NCBI RefSeq assembly: GCF_000003855.2
Contig: NW_003101676.1
Coordinates: 2,800,796 to 2,864,795 of the forward strand
Length of the DNA stretch: 64,000 nt
DNA from: Blastomyces gilchristii SLH14081
Taxonomy: Eukaryota; Ascomycota; Eurotiomycetes; Onygenales; Ajellomycetaceae
Direction of reading: 5' to 3'
Below the pieces are notes generated by a model that did no database searches, was not told the DNA's origin, and worked only from the letters and a program-made list of their open reading frames with translations. Shown here piece after piece: positions 37,268 to 47,400 of this stretch. Each line of letters begins with the position of its first letter. Position 1 is the stretch's first letter. Position numbers and translations under genes: made by a program.

Positions 37268-38590
37268 ATGGAAAATAGTTAACAGCAGAATGATGACAAG
37301 GTGAATGAGCAGATTCTACAAACTACAATTCAACAGTATATCAGTTCTCATCAACAACTGCTTGCCAAAATAGTCATGATGAATCTGATGATGAGGACCT
37401 CTTTGATGTTGCAGAAAAGAATATTATATGAAAGATCTTTCAACAGTGCTCTGTATACTGCTCAGCTGCTGAATTCAAATACTCACTCTAATTGTATTAA
37501 GAATGTCACACACCTTCATTGAGAAACATTCATTCAATTCATTATCCTTCTCAAAAAGCATACAACTATCTCTGAATCCGGTGTTACAGGCGCGATGAAG
37601 GTGGAAGAGAAAGCAATGATATTTCTCTATATTATTGTACAAGAATCTTCATATCAAGGTGCTGTGGAAAGGTTTGAGCATTCACTTGATACAGTTTCAA
37701 AGTAAGAATTAGCTTCTCATATAATCATAATATGACTTTTGTTGTTTTAAAAATACTCACTCATTTTATATAGAGTATTTCATGAGATGTTGAAAGCACT
37801 CTGTGTGCTTTACAGCCAGCTTGTGCAATTGTCAAAACCTTCTATGAAATATAGCAAAGACTTGCTCAGCGGCAATTCTAAGCAGTGGCCATTCTTTAGA
37901 GGTTGTATTGAAGCATTAGATGACACTCATCTTTCAATATTCATTTCTTCTAATCAGCAATCTGACTGATGAAATTGAAAAGAATGAATCTCACAGAACA
38001 TTCTGACAGCATGTGATTTTAAGATGAACTTTGTGTATATATACTCAGGAATGGAAGGTTCTGCTCATGATACACATGTTTTTAACCTGGCTCAAGAGTA
38101 TGATAACTTTTCAGTGAAGAAGCCCTGCTATTTTCTTGCAGATGCTGGTTATTCAAAAAGAGCCTCCATGATATTGATTCCTTATTCTGGTGTGCGATAT
38201 CATCTCAAGGAGTTTGAAAAGGCAGATAAATGACCTGCTAATAAGGAGAAATTATTCAATCTTCAGCATGCCAGTTTGCAGAGTGTAATTGAGCGAGTTT
38301 TCAGAGTATTCAAACAGTGATTTCAAATATACAATTGAGAAAGAGATGAATTCTTCATTATCACTCAAATCAATCTTGTTTTCACATTGGCAGCACTTCA
38401 TAACTTCATAAATAAGTATGAAGGCCTAGATGATATTAATCCGGAGGATTTGAATGATGAAATGAAGCCAGAACAGTCAAATATAATAAATAAAAGAGAG
38501 AATAGTGATGAGATGATTAGAAGAAGAGATCAGATTGCAGAGAAAATATGAGAGTTCTATAAGAGATATATTGAAAATATGGAAGATTAA
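37268..38590 (+). pseudogene. Harbinger DDE transposase (intron retained; TGA at Trp sites)
   Basis: The ATG at 37,268 opens a frame with one intron (37,702-37,773, GTAAGA...ATATAG) and a TAA stop at 38,588. Catalytic positions are all present: D in ALDDTH (family GALDGTH, G changed to D), D in FLADAGY, and E in SVIERVFRVFK. Other family blocks are ILTACDFKMNFVYIYSG, EGSAHDTHVFN, GVRYHLKEFEKADK, KEKLFNLQHASLQ and TLAALHNFINKY. About nine in-frame TGA codons fall exactly where the family has Trp, for example four within 37,967-37,992 (S-D-W-W-N-W-K-E-W in relatives). One TAA near the start probably replaced CAA. TGG survives once (QWPFFRG). The protein cannot be made as it stands. Confidence 0.88.
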
Positions 38591-39228
38591 TCAGCAAGTC
38601 ACATGCAATTGACATATGAATCAAGATTGCTTGCATGTATCTTAACAAAAATAGTTGAATTCTACACATAATTTCACTTTCAAAAATACGAAATGGTAAT
38701 ATATTGATGTATTCATTGTATATAATACCATGTTATAATTTATGAGTCAATAAAATGCTCTAAATCACCTAATCATCTCACACAAAAAGTTGTGATGTTT
38801 TAAAACACATGTTTGTAAGTGTAATTCATTATTATTGTAATATTGAGCAAAATCCAGCCATGTTCTTGATTATTTTGAAAGGAATAAGATACAAAAAGAA
38901 TGATTCAAAAGCATTATTACTACTGCTCTTATCACTACTCTTATCACTACTCTCATCACTACTTTTCCCATCATTTCTTCTACTACTCTCACTGCGGCTG
39001 TGGCATCTCATTCAACATCTGCATAATATGATCTCGCCGAACACTGATTGAGCTATATTTCAAACCTAGATACAGCTGAGCTTCTTGAATGTTGAGAAAA
39101 TGATGTGAAATTATAGCATATCATTGATAAGGAATCTCGCTGTCAACCTTTCAATCTTCTGACAGTAGATTCTGCACCTCACTCATGAATAGCTTGATGA
39201 CTCACTCAGTTTCTCTTTCAACTTCAAT

Positions 39229-40047
39229 CTACACATTAACCTGACTGAGGCTGTTTACAGCTGCAGTCAGATTTTGAATATTCTCATCAATATTCTCTGG
39301 TTTTGAGTGTTTTTTTGCATGATTGATACTTCTGAAGACTGACAGGTTTATTGCAGAAGATGATGAACTTTCTCCAGTTTCTGAATTTATCACAGAAGAT
39401 TCTCTCATTTCAGATATCATTGCATGATATTCAATTGCAAACTGGTCAGTGGCAAGCCTGTCATCAAGCAATTCTCTAGTAAGTTCTTGAAATTCAGGGC
39501 CACATTCTTGAAAGATTTCAAGGTCAGGATGTTTGAAGAAATACTCATTCATAACCTCTTTATCATTGATATAGGTTTCACGCCTGTGATTGTACATTCA
39601 GCTGGATATCTGATTTTTATGCCTCATTCAAAGCATTCAAATTTGTTTAATCTTTCTTCACTGATTATTGCATACTTCTTTGATTATTGTCTGACCTGTT
39701 GACTGCTTGACAGCCTGTGTGGCAAGGTTTCAACCCGCGGGTTTGAAGTTATCATTGTCAGTATTCAATCCTTCCTTTTTCATCTTCAAGAGTTCAGTAA
39801 GCAGGGCCTTTTTCATCATGAGACTCCATGATATTCTGGGACATCTGATTTGAGAAGCAAGTGTTCACTTTTGAGAGATAGTAGGTGTTTGATAAGAGGG
39901 TGTTTCAGAGCGCATTTGAGAGGGTGTTTGAGAGGATAATAATAATTAAGAATCTGATCATTGGCTCAGTGAGATTGGAATTGTAGAGATTTGAGTATTG
40001 TCATTCTTCACATTCAGATATTGCATTGAGATATCATACTGCGACAT
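39229..40047 (-). pseudogene. Harbinger second gene: Myb/SANT-like DNA-binding protein
   Basis: Starts at an ATG (complement of 40,045-40,047) and ends with a stop at 39,229. It carries the Myb/SANT-like fold found in Harbinger partner proteins: LLTELLKMKKEGLNTDNDNF, W-N-L, CNNQ-(TGA)-RKIKQI-(TGA)-ML-(TGA)-MRHKNQISS, then the VMNEYFFKHPDLEIF block. The four conserved Trp positions are TGA. One TAA lies in the N-terminal tail. Its partner role is to bind the element ends and help bring the transposase into the nucleus, as known for Harbinger. Confidence 0.78.
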
Positions 40048-40623
40048 TCTTGTTCACTGCTTTCATAAATTCTAGCTAATAAAGACAGTTAAATATAGGC
40101 AAATCAATCATAGATTTGAGAGAATATGATTTCAACGCGGACGCATTGATGAATGTGAAATTAAAAAAAAAGCCAGTGTGAAGTGATCTCAATTATGAAA
40201 TAGTGTGATGGCGCAACACCGGCTTGCTACTAAATAATTGGTAAATACACTATTTTTAATGAGATCCACTATTGCGTTCAAAAAGTACGAACGCACTGAA
40301 CAGGCCCTTAGTGTGTATGTGTCACATCAGACAGTATATCTTGTTCTTATTATAAGAGTGTATCTGTCATTGAGTTCTGACTGTCAGAATGATAGTGTAT
40401 TATAAAATGAAAGCAGCTTAGAAACTCAGATTATTATATCTGTCATTCAGTGAGTTTATAGATAGTTATGAAGTATTTGAGATTCTTATAATCTGTGATT
40501 ATCTCAAATTCAGAGATACTTTGAAGTTCAGAGTCTCATTCTTTTAAACAGTATATAATCATAAGAAGTTTCTTATTATAGATCTTATAATTAGAACTCA
40601 GTTTCTTAGATATGAAGATGCAT

Positions 40624-40998
40624 TATTATTATTATTATTATTATTCTTTCATTATACTCATATGCAAGCGGAGCTTATGATGAGTCCTTGCGTGATGTTA
40701 AATACAGGTCAAGTGTTAGTTATACAGAAGGAAATACAGATGTTGAGATCATGCCAAGATAACAAGAACATAGGAAAATACAAAGAAGTGACAATTAGAT
40801 ACATGCGATAATAACTTCCCAGCTCAGGAACATAGAGTGATTCATTGAAGTGATTTGTACACCTCTGTATTTATTAGAAACCTGAGGTGCTTGAGTTCCG
40901 GATTTAATGTATTCTCTGCGGGTTTCGAACCCACGCGCCTTGGTTTCCCACGCCAAGGCGCTACCGGGTGGCCGCATTAACCATTCGGCCACCGGGGC
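40624..40998 (-). mobile_element. S3: full-length SINE in B2, 13-bp TSD
   Basis: It is 375 bp, minus orientation, flanked by TATGAAGATGCAT at 40,611-40,623 and 40,999-41,011. The B1 parallel (about 29,690) shows the site empty. The tRNA-like head is well kept, including a 9-bp hairpin GCGCCTTGG/CCAAGGCGC and box B GGTTCGAAACCC. Confidence 0.92.
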
Positions 40999-43900
40999 TA
41001 TGAAGATGCATGATTGTAAGACATCTTCATCATCATATTACAATATAGCTTCTTCTATGATATAGTCAGAGAAATCAGCTTCAATAACTGTCTTATGATC
41101 AGAATTGAATATTATTAGCAGAGAGATATTAATGAACATCTTCTTCATTTATATAAATGCAGCTTCAGTGTCTGCTGATCATTGAAATACTGAGTTCTTC
41201 TTAGTGAGTTCTGTAAGTAATCTTATAATATCTGAGAAGTTTCATATAAATCACTGATAGAAGTTAGTGAATTCAATGAAGCTTCATACATCTTTCACAG
41301 TACATGAAGCTTTTCATTCAAGAATGACAGAGATCTTCTCAGAATTCATTCAAATTCTCCTATCAGCTTCTATGATGAAAAATAAGTATTTAGTACTCTT
41401 AACTTCAAAATCACATTTGTTAATATCAATTGATAGTTCTGCTTCTCATAGTCATTGTAATACTCTTTACACATACTCTTGATATTCTTTTCTGAATTCA
41501 TTAGTGAAGATGAGAATGTCATCTAGATAAGTAAATACAAACTCATTAAGAAAATCTCAGAGTGCTCAGTTAATATACTTCTGAAATGTACTGAGAGCAT
41601 TAGCCAGTTCAAAGAGTGTGACTACTTATTCAAAGAGGTCATAACATGTTCAGAATACTGTAAGCTATTCATCTTCTTCAGTAATATAAATCTTATGAAA
41701 TGCAGTGATGATATCTAGCTTTGTAAATTATTGAGCTCATCTGATATATGCTAGAGTTTCATTGATGAGAGATAAGAGATAATAATCTTTCTTTGTCAAT
41801 CTGTTTAGACCTCAGTAGTTCACACAGAATCAGAGTTCTTTATCTGATTTCTTTGCAAAGAGAATAGAGACTGCAGTGAAAGAATTACTAACATATATGA
41901 ATTCTTTATTCAATAGATTATTGAGTGTCTTTTGAAGAAGAAGGAGTTCATCTCAGAACATATTGTAAAGAAGACCTTATAACAGTTCAGAGTTCTTATC
42001 ATTCTTCTTCTCTAACTTGATACTGTGATTCACTTCAGAATCTCATAAGAGAAGTATATTTATAATATTATCTTATCAGAAGACATCTAAATATTCATGA
42101 TATTATTAAGAGAGTTTTATACAAGAATCTATTATTGTAACACAGGATAACTTTTCTAGAGTCTTTTTAATATCAGCCAGACTGATGAAATAGATTATCA
42201 CATGATTCTGCTATCAGCAACTTCTTTTTCAGAGCATTTTATATATATTGACAGAGATCTGTGTCAGATTCATGATCTTGTGAATATTATCTTTGTGAAT
42301 TCTATCATTGTTAAAGAATATCAAGCTTCTGTTTCAAGTATTCAATAAGATATCTTATTCAAATAGTCAGACAAGTTCTAACATAAGATTATAATCAAGA
42401 TTATCAACTTCATATGCATAGATATCTTCATATTGATATTCTCTCACATATATGGTCAACTTCATCATGTAATGAGTACAAATGTCTTTCAGATCATCAA
42501 ATTCTGCAAGAAGTCAGGGTTTTGATAAGAGAATACACTGAAGGTTATGACATCTTACAACTGAAGATTTTATCATTGCATAGTAGCATAGACTGCTGTC
42601 TATCATGACTTTCATATTATACATATTATCAATCACAGTAGATACAAGAATTGCATTTATTATTATTTTCTCTTCAAATCATTGTTGTCTGATCTCTTCA
42701 AGCTTCTGTTTATGAATTTGAACAGAAGTTAATCTTTTCTCTGCTTTACTGAGACATTCTTGTAGTTATTTTTCAAATCTTTCTTCACTGCAATGTGATT
42801 GACGCGGACAGATGCTGAATCATTCTTCAAGCAAGAAGATATGTAGACTGATCAGCAGTTGAAAGCAATGTGTTCTGATCAGTTACAGTTGATATATACT
42901 TCACATTGACATTGATCAGCAACTTCTTCAGAAGTGATTTCAGAGACTTAAAAGCCTGTTTAAACAGCAGAAACTCTTGCTTGTATATAGACATTTGAAT
43001 CTATTCAGTTCATGACATCTGCATCATTGCTGTTACTTCTCTTCAATGTAGATATATAAGTGACTGAGATGTAACATCTTCTGTCACTGTTCTGTATACT
43101 CTTGAGCTTGATAAGACAGTTATTCAATGTTCAGAGCTGTATGTAAAAATCTTCATAAGTCTGATCTTTGTCTACACTTACAAGAGCCTGTAAGAGTTTG
43201 AAAGTTAATGTCTTCTTAAGTATACTAATCTTCATTCAATTCTCTCAAGATTGATCACCTGCTTCTAGAATCTTGATATTGAAGTCAGGAATGAATGTTA
43301 TAAGAGAAGTGTTTCTCTGTCAGATACTCTGTAATCAATCTAATACTTTCTGTTGCATAGCAGTGTCTCAGAACAGAATATCAAGATGTTTGATAATATT
43401 ATCAGATATTTATAACACTGATTTACATGCTTTCATTCATGAATAAAACTTCTATTTCACATAATTCTTCAATTATTCATTAATATATCAATCTTGATTG
43501 ATTTAATAAATCAATAACATCTTTATCTATACTCAGTTTTACAAGTATTTTCATTCTTTATAATGAGTAGAGAGTGAGATCAGAAGTATTAAAATATGTA
43601 AGAGTATCTAAGTATTCTTTCAGTGCTTTTATACTTGATTCTGTAGATATTGAAGTTGCATAAGTTTCTTATTATAATAATTATTGAATCTCTTCATATT
43701 AATATTGTTAAGTTGCATGCATATCAGCTATTTATTACTGTTGTAATTTCAACATTACTCAGAGTCACTGTGATATCACTTCTATACTCACACTTGAGAG
43801 TTCTTCTATATTATCATTAGACATGATTATATTGTTTATTAAATACATAATATCTGTGAAATCTGAAGAAGTGTAATTATATGAATATCTTATATATCTG

Positions 43901-44129
43901 AGTGTCAGAACTCTCAGGTCTTTCACTGACATTCTCTTGTAAAATCTTATTATGAGGTCAGAATAACTGATGAGTAAGCTTCTATCTGAGAACTCAGTGT
44001 CTACTTAACTGTTTCTCTTTTCTATATATTGTTACATGTTCAGATATCTCTCAATGAATAATCATTTCTAATGAGAAGATAATGCATGAATAATTGTTTC
44101 TAATAAGAAGATAATAAACATTTTTCTAG

Positions 44130-44441
44130 TATAAGAGGCCTATGCTGAATAGATCAGTATAATAAATAGAACTTATATAACAAAGAGAAAAATGTTAGAG
44201 AAGGAAAGAAAGAGAAAGTGTGAGAATCAGTGATTAAAGTGAATATTTATACATGTATGCAGTGGCGTACGCGGTGGAGCTTCGGAGCGGAAGAATAGGA
44301 ATTCCGTAGGTTTTCAGCCGAGGATCGGCGACCGAGAATCGGAACAGTAGAAATCTGTGGAGCGACCGAGAATTGAAACGGTAGGAATCTATGAAGTGTA
44401 ACGGAATAGTCTATATGATTAATCAGGCGCAGCCCGCCACA
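44130..44441 (-). repeat. B2 5' LTR (little mutated)
   Basis: 312 bp; keeps most CpG and GG/CC sites, for example GGCGTACGCGGTGGAGC and AGGCGCAGCCCGCCACA. It is the better guide to the original LTR sequence. Confidence 0.92.
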
Positions 44442-44446
44442 CAAAC

Positions 44447-47400
44447 AAACCTCTCTAGAGTAGTATAAATATCTCAGATCTGTCTGTGAAATCTCATCTT
44501 CTTTTTTCTTTTTCTATAACAACTCTTATTCTTATAAACTATGAGTATTCTCATTCATCTGTGAAGTGTTTCTACTCAGATAACAGAGAGAGAGTATTTC
44601 TAACAATATCTGTATATTAATTCAAGAACTTCTCAAGAATAAATTTTTTTTTAATTTTAATATCTTTATAAATAATATCTGACTGCTGCTGAGCTTCTTG
44701 TGAATATCTCTGTAACTCTTCTAATCACTTTTTATTAACTGATAAAGTAGAGATGTCACTGCTTATAATAGTATCTTAACTTCTCTCAGCTCTGTTACTA
44801 CATCTAATCTTCAGATTAGCAGCTAACTCTGTGTCTCTTTCAGATCAGTCTCTGACTTTAAGCAGTGTAGTCTTATTCTTTACTGTAAGTCTCTCTATAA
44901 GTAATTTCTTATAGATTCTAGCTAACAGTTTCTATAAAGCTTTTAATACTGTCAGTGTCTTCTACAGTCTTATAAGTCTATGATTACTCTCTCTTTACTT
45001 ATACAATCTCTGATCAGATATATATAAATATATCTAGATTTTCTATTAACAGTTCTCACACTGTGATGCATTTCTGCAATCTCATTATTAATAAGAGATA
45101 AGTCTCTGAGTATCTGTAAAATCTGAGTAATTAAGATAATATAAATATTATAAATTTATAATAGAAGTTAATCTTAGTAGATAAACTCTCTCTCTATATC
45201 TTAATTATTTCTAAGTTAAATACTTCAGTATAACTGAGAGAGTGAACACAGCTTTATAAGAGATATCTGATTATATATATAGATGATCAGCTCTCAAGAC
45301 TCTGCTATAACTGTATATACTCTGATATTCAGCTTCTCTGAAGTCTGTATATTTCTAGCAGTCTTTGTATTAAATATAATAATTATCTATATCACAGATA
45401 TAATACTTTCTGCTTCTTCAAAGAGAAGAATTGATAGTTACAGAGAAATTGAGTATTACAGATATTAAGAATATAAGTATGAGTTTTCTTTATTTTTCTT
45501 TTATTAATCTCTAAATTATGTTTATAACTCTGTTTTTATTTTCTTTATTTTTTAACTTTAATAAGAATATGATTTCTTCTTTTCTTTATATATATTACAG
45601 ACTGTTCACCTCAGTAGAAACTCATTATCTTATAGACTAGAATTTATAAATAACAGTGTTAATATCTTTATCACAATCAGATTCTTAGTGAAGATTATAT
45701 TATTCTGACTTATTAGAATTTATAGTATAAAAGTTATATCTCAGCTTCTACAGATATCTTATCTGCTCAGATAATTCTTAAGTGAACTTATTTATCTTAT
45801 CAGAATATTCTTATCACTGAATCTTGAATTAGAGCTTATAATCTCACTTCTCTGAATTAATAATCTTATTAATCTGATATTCTCTTTCACTCTTTAATAC
45901 TTTATAAATAGAGTGATGAGTCATAGAGTTCTCTTCTAAGAATTTCTTATATTTATAAAGTAAAGAGATATGAAAAATATTATATATTTATAACTTAGAT
46001 AACAGTTTCAATCTGTAGAACTATAAGCTAATTTTCTTTATAATCTTATAAGACTCTATCTGTAAGAGATTCAGCTTCTTACTAGATCTCTATATAATAA
46101 TATTTTCTAGACTTAGTCAGACTCTGTCACTTTTCTTAAAACTCTTTATAATATACTTGAAGTTATAGTATCTCTTCTGATACTCTTGAGTCTTTCTTAA
46201 GAATTTACAGACTTTCTCTCAGATATTCTGAATTCTCTCAGCTTATTCACAGATATTATCACACTCTATAGTATACTCTTGCAGATTTATCAAGATTATC
46301 TGTGAGTAAGTTTCAGTGAGTATTTCAAAGAGAGTTTTATCTATACTGATATACTTTGAGTTATTATATATAAACTTTATAAGTGATAATCAATGCATTC
46401 AGTTATTTTAATTATAATTAACAAAGTATCACAGATACTGTTTTAATATACTTATTAGATATTCTATCTGATTATCTGTCTATTGATGAAAAGCTGTGCT
46501 TAGATCTTATAAGATCTTTAGTATAGTTATTAGATTAAATTAGAACTTTTCTGTGAAGATTAATTCTCTATCTAAGATAATGTTTATAGATAACTCATAC
46601 AACTGAATCATATTATGAATAAAGATATAAGTTAAATTCTTTGACTTTAAGTTCATATAAGTAAGTATAAAGTGTGTTATCTTGATAAAGTAATTCACTA
46701 TTATCAGTACACTGTTAAAACAGGTATTATATATATTCTTACTTTCAAAGAGACTCATGAGAGTGTTTATTTCTAGCTGTTCTCAAGATTCTTATGAGAT
46801 GAATAGAGAAGTAAGTTCTTTATATAATCTGAACTATACTATCTATAAATTCTGATAAATAGTATAAGAATTTACTATCTTCTTCATAAGTTCTTGTATC
46901 TTTGATCAGAAGTATTTTCTTATAAGTAACTCATGAGTTCTAGTATCTGTAAAATAACCTGCTAGAGAAGAGTTATAATATCTTTTAATAAGTTCTACTT
47001 ATAGAAACTTATTTATAGATACATAAATTCAGTTCTCTCTTTATAAGAGATTATTTAAGTCTCTTTAACTCTTTATTTCTACAAAGTCAATCTCTGTTAT
47101 AAGCAGTTTCTGAATATACTGAGTATATTCATTCTTCAGTTGTAGTTTAGACAATCTGAATAGAAGATCTTATAAAGACTTATACTCTGTTTCTTCTTAT
47201 ATCAGATCTTTCACAGCACTTCTCAAAGTCTGCAAACTCTTTAAATTATAGATACTCTCTTCAAGAATTCTTACAGAGATTCTCAGAGTGTTAACTCTTA
47301 GTATTATAGAGAGTAGTTATACAGACTTCTTCTCTCTCTCTCTATTCTTCTCTTACAGAGAATTAAGAGACTCTTTAATTAATCTCTTTATAACACTCAG

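Larger units (their letters stand above)
36828..40307 (+). mobile_element. PIF/Harbinger DNA transposon, two genes, TSD TTA
   Basis: It is 3,480 bp long. The terminal inverted repeats are GGGCCTGTTCGGTGCGT and GGGCCTGTTCAGTGCGT (second read on the minus strand), differing at one base. The 3-bp TSD TTA is at 36,825-36,827 and 40,308-40,310. It carries a DDE transposase gene on plus and a Myb/SANT-like gene on minus, the standard two-gene PIF/Harbinger plan with facing genes. It is the best-preserved element in the window apart from a set of TGA codons. Confidence 0.93.
35190..44129 (-). pseudogene. B2 gag-pol remnant (interrupted twice)
   Basis: Minus-strand integrase (about 35,830-36,700) is readable through stops: a DFITNLS block, LSKDVILKSC, the YHSETDDASE block (family YHPETDGATE, with G changed to D) and STGVSLFFLTHRYH. 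RT is near 41,550-41,900 and gag near 42,800-44,100. The Harbinger and SINE insertions separate integrase from RT. Plus-strand frames such as 36,150-36,338 are antisense. Confidence 0.82.
34878..44441 (-). mobile_element. B2: Ty3/Gypsy element nested in A2, 5-bp TSD
   Basis: The 312-bp LTRs are at 34,878-35,189 and 44,130-44,441, flanked by TAAAC and CAAAC (one C/T change in the TSD). The internal region is parallel to B1. It hosts a Harbinger element (36,828-40,307) and a SINE (40,624-40,998), and both sites are empty in B1. The LTRs are 29 bp longer than those of B1 because of a partial duplication of a GACCGAGAATCGGAAC-like unit of about 34 bp, so B1 and B2 belong to different subfamilies. 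Confidence 0.93.

Noticed and set aside
17896..38590. Alternative genetic code with TGA as Trp
   Set aside because: Host swf1 ends in TGA, host genes use only TGG for Trp, TAA stops also occur in the elements, and the same GG-to-GA change destroys conserved Gly residues. Mutation explains it better.
39424..39702. 92-codon plus-strand frame
   Set aside because: Antisense to the Myb/SANT-like Harbinger gene, whose conserved pattern is on the minus strand.
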